The notes under the pieces: model-generated
Seen by the model: only the letters and a program-made list of their open reading frames with translations
Databases searched by the model: none
Told to the model about the DNA's origin: nothing
Position numbers and translations under genes: made by a program
NCBI RefSeq assembly: GCF_001949145.1
Contig: NW_019091578.1
Span: 172,859 to 236,858 of the forward strand
DNA length: 64,000 bases
DNA from: Acanthaster planci
Taxonomy: Eukaryota; Echinodermata; Asteroidea; Valvatida; Acanthasteridae
Direction: 5' to 3'
Shown: piece by piece, positions 1-14,400 of the stretch
Numbering within the stretch: position 1 is the stretch's first letter
Layout of the letters: every line of letters starts with the position of its first letter

Positions 1-2016
1 GACTGGGCCTCCACAGGGTTCTTGTTACTTTTCAAGAAAATCTTTTATTCTACACAAAAGAGCCATTTCAAATGTACTCTTAGACCAAGATGTTTCTTGA
101 ATTCAAAATGAAGAGCTTTCCAAGCCAAATAAAAGTATCACCATATAAAAGGTCGTCCAATACACATTATGAAAACGCCACATATGGATTACAGGTACAG
201 CCTCTCAATTAGAATTCACATCAGGTGTGTTTCTTCTTGGGCCACAAAATAAATTCTTTCATGGATAACATTAACAGGTCTTTGGGGCCAAACTTCAATA
301 CTTCTGACTAAAACCAGTTACATCTCAAATTGTTTGAGCATTGGAAAGACATATCCCAACAACTTGATTATCCCTGACAATGACCTTGTCCTCTTGTCCA
401 AACAGTGGTACCAAATGTTTTAACAAAGTGGGTTATTATATGAAAACTGTCTTAAATTCAATTAATAAAAAGCTGCCCCAATTGCAGTTATTTGACTGGA
501 AATACTACATTGACTATAGGCCTTGTGTTCATCAACTCCATGTTTAAAAGTTATGGTTTCACTGAATTCCAAAAACTTCTTTTCAGAGATGAGCAGCGTC
601 AGGGTTGAAAGTATTTAGAAATGCCCTTGATTAAAATCTTGACCTATTGAAAGAAGTATTGACCTTTCCTCAACGGCTTTCTTGTGTATTTTTAAAAGAA
701 CAGATGGCTTGAAATGTAACATCAAACGCTATCTTCACAGATCATGAAATGAAAACTTACATGTTCATGACAGTAAGAACTCCATTAAACCACTGCAACA
801 TGTTCCCATCAAAATCAATCCGTCTTCAAATTGTTTCAATACAAAGCATATTCATTTCTCATTGTTAATCTATCTACAGTATCAACATCTTTCTCTTTCA
901 CTCACCAAACTCTGAATAATTGCTCAAATCTTTTGATCTGTTTATTTTGAACACAAATTTCTACAAAAAAGGATATCATATTACTGAAGGCTTGTCCAAG
1001 TTTACCATTATTTCCATTCAAACAGTAAATTTGTGGGATATATAACGCAGAACAAAAAAGAAATAGCTCCCTCTATCCACCTCACACAGTTATGTGGAGG
1101 GGGAAGTGAAGTTACTCTTTCAAAAACCTAATCCCTTCATATTCAGTAAATTTGAACAATTCTACATGTGTACTTGCAGTAAAAAAGTTTTTCAAATCAC
1201 AAAATCCTCCTTCCATAATTTTTTTGAAAATCTGACAATCTATTTGACAAAAAGAAAAACAAAAATTTCAGGAATATCCTCAAATTTCGAAACACTGGAA
1301 ATAAACACGTGACTTAAATAACTACATTTGGACAAGCCCAGCAGTTAACTTAACACATATGCATATCACAATCAAAGCAGCCCATGGGCGGAACAGACAA
1401 AGCATCAAACGACACTGCTAATCATACCCTTCCAACCATTCCAAAAAGACCCAACTTTGGTAAGACCCACAAACAGCTCAGTATCTCTAAGCAGTCTGAT
1501 GTATTCTCAGATCAAGTCCATACCGGCTATAACTTCTTGGGTTCAGAATGGTTCGGGTTGTCTCCACTGGTTTATACCACACAGCAGCAACATAGCACTT
1601 CCACAGCAACATACTGGGCCCTATTACTTTCAAGTGATATTCAAACAATGATACTGCTTGCCAAATTATGTGGAAAACCATGTTGAGAATGGGTTATGAG
1701 CAAAGTGCACTTGTGTGGCATTTGGCTGGTACCCTGATTTGCCAAGGACAATAGTTTAGCAAAGGAAACATGTCTGCCTAACCCAGCTCCACAACAAGTG
1801 TCAACTCCAAGCCTTTTAGTTTATGCTAGACCAATGAATTACTCAGCTGTTCTTGACACGCACTGCTTGGACTTGATCTCAAGGCTAGGTACATTTGACC
1901 CTTCAGGCTCTGTTTTAACCACTCTGTTTCAAAGCCACCTACAAACAAACCAAGTCATGGCAACACATGAGCTAAATTGTTAGCCGACTTTTGCCAGAAT
2001 GGATGTATTATATAGA

Positions 2017-2153
2017 CCGTATTTGGGTCACACACGGTTTTATAACGATTAGTGATCCGTCATTGGTTTATGGACACCAAAACTCGCCTTATGGATGGTG
2101 CGAACCAGTGTAAGGATCACTGATTCGAATCCACATCCGTGTGACACAAACGG
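2017..2153. repeat. Inverted-repeat (fold-back) element
   Basis: The left side reads CCGTATTTGGGTCACACACGG then ATTAGTGATCC. The right side, reverse-complemented, reads CCGTTTGTGTCACACGG then AATCAGTGATCC. The arms are about 45 nt, imperfect, and the whole is about 137 bp, which fits a degenerate non-autonomous DNA transposon. The right arm contains GATTCGAATCC, resembling a tRNA B box, but there is no tRNA fold. Confidence 0.5.
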
Positions 2154-4103
2154 CCCCCAAGCCACACAAATGGGAAAACAGGTATGGCAACCTAACCAAC
2201 TTCATACAAAACAAAGGAAAGGTAAACACTTTTGTTGGGCACCAGTCTCATCGTTAATTCTCCCTTTGGCTTTAACACACCCATAAAACAATGGATTTTT
2301 CTGTACCAGTTATCACTTCAACTTATCCATGAACATGATGAATTTAGCTGAGCCTTGTAACCCAGTTCCAGAGATTTTTATCTCAGATTTCTTCAGATTT
2401 CCTTCCTCAAAATCAAATCCACAACACACTTCCATAAAAAAGAATGCCTCTAGTTTCTGCATGCCTTATCTACACATCCTCTATACGCAGAACAACAATA
2501 AATAAAAAGCAAATCATTTACACAAAATTTTGAAATTAAAAAGAAATTTTTCTCTCCAGAGACATGACTTCCCAGATTTGCACCGAAATATATAACATTA
2601 GCATTACTTACTTGCTGTGTGAGCCAAGATGACCCGGTGTCTCAAAGATCACTTTGCTTTATTTGGCATTTGGCTGTCCCCACATATAAGAACCAACGTT
2701 CATCACCTTTAATCATCAACCATGAATTTTTTATCTTTCCTGAACTATCTACAGACATTCCATGGCTTCTCCTATGATCAGTCAAGAACATGTCAGCATC
2801 CTCTGCACTGAACAGTGATGGAAATCTTGTGGATTTTCTCAATCAACACAAAGATTATCATTACCATAAGAATTTCAAAATTCCTCATTTGCCAGTTATC
2901 GATGTGGGATATTTTGGGATTTCTTGCCTTAACCAGTCATTAAAATGCAACCCTTCAGGTTGTTCTATCATGGAAGCTGGATGGCTTTTCCAGGACAAAA
3001 CACAGTAGTTTCTAATGACTTTTCCTTGATGTGTTGTGAATATTCCATGGTGACTTCCATATCTACAACAAATGCCACTGGAATTTCCCATGTTTCCACA
3101 CATCAACAGGAAATTCAATGCTTCCAAAAAATCTGACTTTCGTAGTTTTCTGCATTGAATTATTTCTGCCTTTTTACTGATGCATTTTCACCCACAATTC
3201 CTGGAAACATTTCATGAATTTCAAGCAAACCAAGCCAGTGTCTACTATGAATTCTACACTCTACTTCCTAATTTTTTTTTCTTTTTTTCTTTTTGTTTTG
3301 ATTAATTTGATATAAGTATATGTGTATATATATATTTTTTTACAATAGTTTAAACTGGATTAATAACAATATACACGAAAAATATCAACAATAGTAAATC
3401 TTGGAAGGAAGGGATCCCATTCAATGATAAATACTGTTTGTATACAGCTATATTACTTCTATGGGCAGGGAGCAAATTCAACTGTGCATGGAGATCTGTG
3501 GAAAATAAATTCTAAAAGCAATATTCCTGATCATTCTTGACAATAAATTAATGAAAAAACCTGGGACAGACAGAAATACAATTATTTAACTATGTTTGGT
3601 TAGTTTCTTTGATAGACAATAAAACTAGTAAAACAAATGAGAGCAAAACGTCAAAAGAAGCATTCTGGTTCAAGTTGGGCATAGAGATTCATATGCCTAG
3701 CTCTAACTGTCCTCAATCCTCCACCCATTGTAGGATTGAGACTGTTAACGCTTGAACACGGCATCCATGTCCACAGAACAATCAAATATGCAGTAACATT
3801 TCCTCACTATTACATCTGCCTCTTCGTTTACTTGTTAAAACCTTTCTTGTCATTGCAAATGCTCTTGAATCACCTGTTATGAGTAACTAGGCAAATTTGA
3901 CATAACAAAGAAACCCTCGAATTTAAGTCCAAAAGAAAACCCAAGGCTTGCCCTTACTCGGACCTGTAAAGAAAACTGGCTTCATGATTAGAATATAATA
4001 TAAACGCATGTAAATCCACAAAAAGATATTCCAAAAATTGACGGGGGTATTCTGCTCTCTGAGGCTTGCCTGGACTCATCCAATAATGAATGTTGCTGGT
4101 AAT

Positions 4104-4109
4104 TTTATT
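4104..4109 (-). terminator. Candidate poly(A) signal of UBE2H
   Basis: This is the first AATAAA on the minus strand downstream of the UBE2H stop codon (5467-5469). Its use is inferred, and later signals could be used instead. Confidence 0.35.
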
Positions 4110-4630
4110 TTGTGACAAGTGTATGCATGGCAGCCATCTGAAAGGGTCTGGTACCTAGAAATGCTGATTTATGGAGTGTGCTTCAATGAATATGGCTGGA
4201 AGTTACAGTTATCCATTTCCCTGAGAGGTGGGACTTGCACAAACTGTGACTGCTATAACAAACCTTAAGCTGGATATGTACAGCATTTTGCCACAGTGAG
4301 ATTTCCTGTCAAGTGCCCCACCCTTCCATGCCATGCGTATAAAAAGTTATTTTGGCAGCTTTCTTGAAGGCAAGAAAAGTTAATATTTCTTTTGTACTGG
4401 CAAAAATATGCACTTTGTTTTCAAAAAGGTTGTTTCAGAATTTCCAAAGGAAAAGTGGAACCAGGAAGAGCTATGTTGTGTAACACATCCATTACTCCTT
4501 ACAGCACAATTCTTACCCTTCAACAAATTTGGATAAATTTGTTTTGGTTTTGACTCAATCAGTCTAAGAAAAAAATAAAAAAGCCAATATTTTAGCAGTA
4601 CCTTCAAAGTCAGACTGTGACATTTCCTTA

Positions 4631-4690
4631 ACCGTAACAGTCCCAAATCCTCTAATTTCAATATGATTTTACATAAACCCTGGGGGGGGT
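4631..4690 (+). repeat. Dispersed repeat, copy 1
   Basis: The core AACAGTCCCAAATCCTC, followed by TAATTTCAATATGATTTTAC and a G-run, recurs at 10428-10490 (same strand) and inverted at 22281-22325. The three copies share about 50 nt with scattered mismatches. The family is unknown to me. Confidence 0.5.
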
Positions 4691-5466
4691 AGGGTTTCAT
4701 AAAACATTCTTTCCATACATACAACCAACAACTTGCACAGTCACTTTCTCCGTCTGGAAATCTAATGACACACTTAAAACCCCTCTGGAATATCAAGAGT
4801 GAATCTGACCCTCTGCAGAGTAACCAAAATTATAATATACACAGACAAAGGGGCCAACAAGTGAATAACTATAAGCAAATTGCTTAGCAATTTCGAGCAG
4901 ACTGCTCAGCAAGTTTGGGTTGAGAAACACATCAAACACTCTATTCAGAAAAAGTAAATGTGCATACAAATTTCATGGAGCAGATAAATATACACACCAG
5001 AGCAGGGAAGATATCAGTGGGAAAAATAGGATTACCAGCCAAATCCTATCAGGATTATGTCACTTGATACTGGTTGCCTGCTAACAATTTACATGTATTT
5101 AGCAAGTGAACTTACTTCAGCTAAACAGTATTATTCTGCTTAGCGGTGTCCTGATGTAAAATGACCCACTCAATGAATTGTCTCTTTTGCCAGAGAGGGC
5201 CCTTTGTCTATACAATGCATAGGTTAGTTCTTGGTTAGTTCTCCAGTTGCAAAACTAATTTCCAGATTTTAGAAGTGGAGGCAAACTTATAACACCTAAT
5301 AAATAAGTTACTCAAATTAAGGGTAGCTAGGGCAATCGGGATGATTCAAAAGGCCCATTTGAAACACTGAAAGGAGCATACCCTTCCTCCATACAGTATA
5401 AAAAATGCTCCCACATAAATACACTATGTTTAAAAACATAAAAAACTACCAGATGCAGAGTGCATG

Positions 5467-8400
5467 CTATAGCTCCATGTCTTGCGTTTCATCCTCAGAA
5501 AAATCGCTCATGGAGCTTTCACTGGATGACGACTGAGCATCTTGTTCCCGTAAAGCTTCCTCCGTTGCGTATTTCTGAACAAATTCTGCTCAGATAAAAC
5601 ATATCAGATTTTGTGCTGTAACAGAATAACAGTGACTAATCTGCAACAACACTTACACTACATGTGTACCTCTGCCTTTTGACATAATAACGAGGATGCA
5701 AAGCTCAACCCCTCAAATCCTCCACAATTTTCTCTGTAACAGGTTGCATTACTGGCACTCTATAAAAAACCAAGGCTTTACTATTCCTTCAACAATTCAA
5801 CACTTCAATGCTAACTAAAATGCTATCGCCAGCCACAAACCTTTTTTGGAGCAAACAAGGATGTGACTTCAGTCATCTGCAACCTACCTCTCATTTCTCA
5901 GGAATAATCGGACATCAATTTAAGTCAAATCACAAGGATGATTGGGGAAGATTCAGAGGCAGAAGACTTAAAACTCTCTACATTTTACAATAAACCATCC
6001 AGAATCCTGCAATATCCTCCACTGTGCAAGACACTTCAGTCCTTAGTATCCGTTGGCGTTGAGTTTAATGTAGAGTTAATATGGGCTTTACCCTTCCTCA
6101 ATCATGCACTTTCTAAAAGCTTCATTTTGGATTTTGTAGGATCTGGGAGAGTTTGAGTGAAGTTCAGAAGACAAGTTCATCTGCTCTAAATTTGGCCTCT
6201 ATTCCCAATTCTTATAGAATTGCAACTCACCCCTGATTTTTTTCTTGTACTCCTCCGGTTTGTGCAAATACATGGCAGCAGCATCACCATTTAGCGGATC
6301 ATTGGGGTTAGGATACGCCAATAATTGGGGAAGGAATGACTCAAAAATGTTGGATAAATCTGTTAGATGCACACAAAACAAAGAACAACAAACAGCAATG
6401 ACAGTAGTGGATGGATAAACACCTGTCTCAATTCAGGATAATGGGACATATAAAGAAACACATGGGTTCAGCATTGGGCAGTTGTTTGATAAATTGGATT
6501 CAAACCAAGAAAGAACAACTACAGTTAAATTGGACTATTTACCTATAGATTATGTACAATAAAAATTGCAACCAGTGAATACAAATTTTGCACTGTCGAA
6601 TGCAGGATTACTTATATCCCAGATTGGAGTGAAACCCCATGGATGCATAGTTTTATTCATGGACTGGACCATATTCTTGAGTGTATCATATACAGTAGTA
6701 TGAATAAACGAAGCATTCAAATCAAGAATAAGCCCCCATCATGTTCTTTAGCCACAAATTGTATTGTATTACAAGTATTCTAGATAGACAAAAAGGATTG
6801 CAAAGGTTCTAGAGTGAAGATCACATCAATTACGGGAAGTAGGAATGAATGGTAGAGTAACTTTCATTACTGTTCAGTTCATGTCTGATCTCTTTCTGCA
6901 TAACATTAAACTCACCAAATAACGGTGTCCATGTTTGATTGATGACATCTAGACAAACTGTTCCTGAGCTGTTGAAGAAGATGAAATGTGAAGAACAAAT
7001 GTTTAAATGTCTGCTTTGTGGACACTGTTTAAAATTCAAGTACTTCAGATACAGTCTGTCAGTGTGACAATAATTAAATCCTGCACTATGGTTAAGATTA
7101 CAATGGAAAGGAAAAGTTCAGAGATAACTGATCTAGCATGCAATAACAACTTTTGCAGTCATTTGTCCAACTATTGGAAGGCCACTTCACACTGTTAAAA
7201 TTATTCAAGTGATAATATTATTTCGCCTAATAATTGAAAAACAATTTCCTGGTGTCTTTTTGGTGTTACATACTGTACATGTATAACCCAGGCAACACAT
7301 GACAACTTACGCTTCATCTATGTTTGGATGGTAGATTTTGTTCAGAAAACCTGTGAATTAAAAAGAAATTTTGAATAATTAGAATTTATAAACATGTATC
7401 AGAAAGGAATATTTCAGCCACAATTATACTCAAGAATAAGGAGTGTGTACAAGTACTGGGTATTACCAGCCTCAACTAATGGTGAGTGAAGGGCTTTTTT
7501 TTACCTTTCACTGGTCCATATGCATTATTCCTTAGAGAATAAGTGGATGAGTACCAGGCATGCCTATCTACATGTACAGCTATGGCTTTGTCTAGATGTA
7601 TTTACCTGTGGCAACATTATACACATGTCTATGGAAAATGGACATAGCTGTTAGTTAGTCAATGCACCCATACTCGTTCATGCATATTCTTACCAGCTGT
7701 GGCAGCAATATGTAATTTAGCCGGTACCCAGGCTCGTCATTGTGAAACAAGTCCCCAATCTGAAGAGTGTATACAGTACATGGTACAGATACATTGCCTT
7801 ATTGAACAGTGGTGAATAAATTAATCTTTTTCTGCTTTAATTTGCTATTACTGGATTGATTAAAGAGAATGATTTTTTCAATGTCACCTGTGGTTCAAAG
7901 AAATATTAGCCATAGGAGACTGATCCACTAATGTAAGTCCAGCCCCAATTCTGACTAATGATAGTCACCAATCACAGCTGACTGAACGTTTTACTAGTGC
8001 AACATTCACATGCATGCAACAGAGTTGGAACATGCAGTGAGGCATTGCAAAGAAGTAGGAGGCCTTCCTGGATTGGACTATCCAGGGAGGACTGCCATCT
8101 TCAAAAAAATTCACTACTGCTGGTAACTACAAAAATATAAGAGCAAGTGAGGTAATGACTGTTTGTGGCAGCACCATGCAAGGATCTCTCTTTTATGAGT
8201 ATGTGTGATTCTGAAAAGAACTGGAGGGTACTCAACGATTCGGACAGTATGCTGCGTCTGTCGCCAGGAAGAGATATCAAAGCTTACATGGTGGTACCGC
8301 AAACCTCTTTGCTTCACTATGAAATAGCTGATAACTCAAAGACAGTTGGATACCTTTCCTTACAACATGCAGAGATAATTACGACAGACAAGCGTTCTTA

Positions 8401-11400
8401 CCAATTGAAGGAGATTTATATGGATATTTGTCAGGTACATCAACTCGTACTTTCCACACACCACCATCGTAGGGAGCTTCAAGAAAAAAGATAAACACAC
8501 AATCAATTCATTCACACAAACACAAGTCACCCTACAATGTAAACAATTTGACCGTTTCTGTCTGAATTCGTTAATTTTTCAAAATTTCCTTCATCTTCCT
8601 CCCGAAATCTTCTTATTTTTTTCTTTAGAATACATTGCACTTTACCTGAGAAATTTCAAAACAAGTTTTTCAACATATTTTAAAACCATGTGAGATTTAC
8701 AATATCATTTTACTAAAAAAAATATTTTGAGACTCAAGCTCCATCTGCTTTGTTATTTTCTAGAACTCTGTGTAAGAAACAAACAAAAAATGTTTCACAG
8801 ACTTTTGTTACAACTTAACCACAGTGTCTGAAAACAGACAGGATATGTGTATCTCATGTAAAATGAATTCCAGGTTTCAACCAGTCACCACCACAAAAAG
8901 ATTAGCTAGACATGTACACAACTGTAATAAAGGTTTAGTCATGTTTACACGTACCTGTGTACATTATAATCCAAGGTTTTCTGTTTAAATTTTCCCTTTG
9001 AAACTGAGCAACAAGGAGTAGTACTAAAGCCAAAGTCACAACGCTACGTTTCCAGCCAGCCTTCTTAAAATGCGCATCATGTGGCAAATTTCCAATTACA
9101 ACTTCCCCCCCATCCCAAAGCAAAGTCTTTGGCTTAATGCAAATGTGACAAGGTTTGTGATCTTCCAAGCATAACGCCATAGTCACCTTATAGTCCCTGA
9201 TGAACATGCATGCTCAAGGGCCCAAAATCCTAATTGAATTGTGTAAAACAAGGAAGCTACATGTACATGTACCGATACCCGTATTGCAGGAAATATTCAT
9301 GGCAGACTAGCATGCCCAATATATGGGTGCACCCTGGTAAATACAGGCACAAAAGCCGTCCACCGAGCTCATTCATAAAAGTTATACACTCAAAATATTC
9401 TATATAAGAGGGTTCTGAGAGCCACTGAATTGGGGAATTGAAGAAATATGGCACTGAACCTCTGGCCCGAACTGGGGCTTCCAATTCTGAGCAATTTGGA
9501 TGCAGTCAGTTCCGAAAGTGGCACAATTTAGCCATTTTGCAGAGGAATACATTTTCAAATGGCTACTATTTTGGGCAGTGAAATTTCCTTTGTTTTAGGG
9601 GTGGTCTGCTTTGGGTGAGAATTTCTACAAAATTCATCAGACAACCCACTAAAAGTTGAAAGGAAAATGAAAAAGGGCATGTTGAACATTGTTTTTCTGT
9701 GCAGCCTGAGTACCTGCGGGAGTTGTATTTTTTAATACTGTATTTGTGAAATATGAAGCATCTGTGGGAATTTATTTGCTGTGGTGCACCCATTATTTAC
9801 AGTACATGGATCACACCACATATACATGCATTTGTAACAAGTTCCCTCAATAATCAGTTTACTCTAATGACAATGTATTGTTCTTTTTTTCACTGTACTT
9901 TCCAAATTTACACTAACATGATCTTGCCCTCTGTATATAACATCTTTTAAAACTAACTACATGTAAACTATGTAAGGTTTGGATGCACAAGAAGGTCTAA
10001 GCACTTATTTTTCTTAAAAGAATCCCAATTTCAAAGAAGAAAGATTTCAGACCACAAACTCTACATCAAAGTTGACTGTGGTTAATTTAACTTCACAAAA
10101 GCCTAATCATAGTTCCTGCAATGATATTCAAAAAGGACAGTGTCAGTTCTCACTCGTGAGTTAAGTCAGACCACTTCCTTTTCAAATGTAAAATGAGGTC
10201 AGAAAAGAAGTCAAGGTCATCAATATCAACTGAATAGACCCCAGGGCAAATGTTAAACAATGGTTTGGTATGATAATTTCTGGATGGGCAAATTTACAGT
10301 ATGACAAAACAAGTTTACACTGTGAAATGACACTAAATACACAATGAAAACAGCACAGGCATGTCATGTCAATTCCTCACACATATTTAAAGTGCTACAG
10401 TTATTTGACTTAATCATTTTATTAACCCTGACAGTCCCAAATCCTCCAATTTCAACACAATTTTACATACACCGTTGGGGGTTAAGGTTAAAGTGTGCAT
10501 GGCTGTACATACAAGTTTACTCTTATGAAGGCATCAAGCATGCAATACAGGCCACAGTGTTAATAATGACATGCCTGCAAGCAAAAAAGGGTTCCAACTT
10601 CCAAAGCAATTTATATTTATCGTGCCGGTATTTTCCTCTTGGAAAAGTAGACAAGCAGGACCAAATGGCAAAATATTGATGAAATATGACATTTACAAAT
10701 GTTACATGTATACTGCTAGTGGATTGTGGTGATGGCGAATATGTTGTATCAATTGCATAAAAGAATGACTATTGAGTCAGCTTGGCCAGGGAAAATTGTA
10801 TTGCTTGCTGACAAAACAGAGCCACCAACTGGAATATTGCCAAATGAACTTGTCATCACAAACCCCAGGGGCAATTTACAAGGTAACAAATTTGTTTACA
10901 GAAAATTTTTTCCAGTGAGCTTTGAAGCTACCTTGTGTGTGAGTAGTTTCTTATTCTGTTTGCTCCCAGGAGAATTTTTACATGCAATACAGGTGTTTCA
11001 CAATAGTGCACCTCCATAAGTTTGCGACGAATTGGCCAGTCACAATGCGCAAAATCTGTCGACCCAGTGCATGTTAGAAAGGGTTGACAGATTTCGCGCA
11101 TTGTAATTGGCCAATGCATAGACAACTCTTGAAGGCGCACAATTGTGAATCGCCCATATTGTAGGTGATTTTTTTTTAAAGTTTATTCAGAAGTACTAAA
11201 GAGGCTGTATGGAAATCTACCTTAATTAAAAGAATAAAACATGGCAGTCATGCAGGAATAAAAGTGAAGTAAATCATCAAAACAGATGCTAATGTGCCAA
11301 TCCATAAAACTGGTAGTAGTGGACAACTCATTAGTGATGGATTTGGGATATGAAATAAGTGCTATCTTCCAGGAGGGAAAAATCTAACTTGTTTGTCATA

Positions 11401-14400
11401 ATTATCTCAGAACCTTTCATTCTCTTTGACAAGTTCCCAAGTATTTTGTAAAGTGGGTTTAACTGGAACCGGTCCCTGACATGAATGGCTAGTTACCCTG
11501 TACCAATGCACAGCTCTACCAAAACAAAATGATCCTGGGCCCCTCCCCCCAAAAAGAACTGCTTTCTGACTCAACTTCTACGGCAGATATGAAAAATTTG
11601 TGAGAGTTCATGAGTGTGTCAGGAGTATGTCAAATGAGAACAGGGTAAATAAATTTATTGGCAAAAATGTCCAAATCATTGCTCACAATACTCAATACAT
11701 TCATGTGTACAAATCAACAAAACTCCATAATTTCCTGGGATACTGTACTGGAGAAGATGTACAGACATTTCAATTATTTTGAAGCTATTAAGCAAGTATT
11801 CTATTGGGTATGCATCAGAAACAGCCTGTAGAGTCCATCCCATCCTAAACAATTACAAATTTCTAAAATTCAATCAGCTCCTCTACTGAAGAGAGAGACA
11901 GAGAGAAGCCTACACACGTGAACAACATCATTTTTATCCAAACCCAATACAGTGGAACATCGCTATGCCGAACACTGGTATACTGAACATCGTCCAGTAT
12001 GGAACATCGTCCTTGGCTCCCAATATTTTGTGTACAAAACCTATCAAACATTATGTAGTTACAAATCAACCGAGATTTGCCACAGCATGCATCAGAGATC
12101 AATCCTGAGTGGTAGTTTCACGACTTTTAGGATAAATTAAATATCAATTTTGTAACTCAAGATTTCATGAAAAAAACAAAAATAATTAACAGATACATTT
12201 CTAGAAACCTCAAACGTGAATGCAACGACAAAAGATCAGGAAAACAGTGAATAATAGTATCACAAGAGGGTGCACTTCAGTTAGAAAAGAGAGGGTATTA
12301 ATCAACATGGCAACGAAACATTCGGCAGTTAATTTCGCTATAACAAACGACGGCTGTACTCAACATTTAGCATGGACCCCGTCGTGTTCATTATAGTAGC
12401 GTTCCACTGTACCCACAACCTGCCTTCAGTTTGACCTTCTTCACAGCGCTTTAGCCAGCTTATAATTTCAAGCCACTGACGAGAGAGTGCCACAAGCATG
12501 ATGGCCATGTTTATCTTGTAATTACACTGGCTCATTAATATCATACTCACTTCCTTTTGGACCGTAGAATTTCACCATCAACTCGTTGATCCCCTTCAAT
12601 ACCGTAACTTCGTGTTTGCTTTCAATTCTAAGAGGGAGAAGATGCAGTTAAGGAAATCACTTAAAGAAGAAATAGATAGACCCAGCAGCTCATCCTACAC
12701 TCTCAACGATGATTACCACAGATAACAGACCTCCTGGGCCAGACAATTAAAAACCACATTTGTACAGCACCTGATGAAGTAACTCATGTAAAGGTAACAT
12801 TTTGCAAACAAACGTTTGCTTGTCAACATACGGTTCATGTAAGCCTACCATTGCTGGGAATGTACATGTAGCATGCGCCCTTTTTGCTCAAATGAATCAT
12901 TCCCAACATTTCAAGTTTTTCAATTTGCATCATTTTAATTTCATGGCTTTCACTCATCATCTTGATGACTAGACATTTACAAGTGTACATGTACATGTAT
13001 GCTGGTGAACATCTCAACAGCCTTATTTGGATGTTCTTCATACATTACGGCTAAATCTGATAAGAAACGCTTGGCAAAGGATGGTAACACATTTCCAAAT
13101 TCTCCAATCTGAAATACATGTATATGGTGCAAGTCACACAATGTGACAACGAAACATAAATTGATGATTTCTAAAATGGCTACAATTTCATGCAGTTTAG
13201 AAATGGATTAAACAACACACAAAAACCTACACAGAAAAAAGACAGAAATTAAATACCGACCGGTATACATATCATCTGTTCACCACATAAACTCAGGAAC
13301 ACAGCCAGATTAGGCATGAATAAATGTTTTCACAAGAACAGACAATTTTGATTAGTACTACACTAAGGGCAAACACAACATGTCAATTACCATATGGCAC
13401 TGGTTGGCTCAACATGAACACGCCGTACAGTACATGTACATGTGCATGCATTTGGACATAATTTGAAACCTCTCATATACCAAATGTAATTAAAGTCTCC
13501 GTCCGATAATTAAAACATTTCCAATGATATGTAGCATACATGTAACAGTGATGTACAATTAAAAAGCTTCCAGGTCAATTATGCCCTGATGCCTGGAAAA
13601 TTATATGTACTGAAAGTGCCGAACAAATGCTATTAACTTGACGGTACAGGTGCATGCACAGTTAAGCACAATAGCTTAGTCAAAGTATCCAGAGTATATT
13701 TACCATTCACATTTTAGAATGGATACAGTTTATTGAAGGTTGAAAGATGAGCACTATATTATCCCTGACCTTATATCTTTCAACTTATCCACCTGTCTCA
13801 GGTTTGTACAATGTTCACAAATCCCTCCGAAGTAATGACCTACATGTACATGTACTGACATAAAGTGCTATGAGTACCATATGAGAATAGTCAAACCATG
13901 GAGCTGTTTACATATGAAACTCTGCAGTAAATCACCACTTATTTTATAACTAAACAGCATGATGTGTGATTGCTAAAACTGGTAACAGCTTCCAGCTACA
14001 GGGTTGGTACAGGAAAATATATGCAGGTAGATTTGGCAGTACGACGAATACTGGGTAATTCTTACATACCATGTACAGTACATCTAAGAATGTATGCATT
14101 GTAGCAACAAATGCACAACTTCCCGGAAGTGAAGTACAGGTACAGCGTACGTCTGAGTAAAATTAAACATTTCTGTAATTACTTACCGACTCACAAATGT
14201 TTCAACAGATATCATTTCTCAATTTCCATCAGTTAAAAGTATTGCCCAAAGATCTTGGTCAGTAATGTTAGTTTGTCCATCTATCTTTGGCAAACCTTAA
14301 AACATAAAAGGGTAACAATTAAAAAAAAGGGTTCTTTAAGCACAAAATATGACCCTTTGTCATTGACTTCATGACATACATGTAACATGTGGTGCCAAAA

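Larger units (their letters stand above)
1..5466 (-). other. UBE2H 3' UTR and downstream region, non-coding
   Basis: I see no exon of any gene here on either strand; the open frames present lack splice context and recognisable motifs. The part nearest 5466 must be the UBE2H 3' UTR. The first AATAAA on the minus strand after the stop lies at 4104-4109, which would give a 3' UTR of about 1.35 kb; further AATAAA matches lie lower (for example near 44-49). Vertebrate UBE2H mRNAs are known for long 3' UTRs, so a longer transcript is possible. The stretch also holds a hairpin element (2017-2153) and one member of a dispersed repeat (4631-4690). Confidence 0.6.
8477..12550 (-). other. UBE2H intron 2, non-coding
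   Basis: A 4.1-kb intron with donor GTGAGT at its high end and acceptor AAG at its low end. It holds the repeat copy at 9560-9720, one dispersed repeat (10428-10490) and MITE copy 1 (10986-11160). I see no nested gene. Confidence 0.8.

Noticed and set aside
2095-2135. GATTCGAATCC as a tRNA B box
   Set aside because: It is part of the arm of the fold-back element at 2017-2153; no tRNA fold is present.
4380-4796. Minus-strand open frame of 138 codons downstream of UBE2H
   Set aside because: No recognisable domain and no splice context, and it spans a dispersed repeat. Frames of this length occur several times by chance in the window.
8165-8494. Plus-strand open frame of 109 codons
   Set aside because: Its end is the antisense of UBE2H exon 3 (8402-8476), so it is a shadow.
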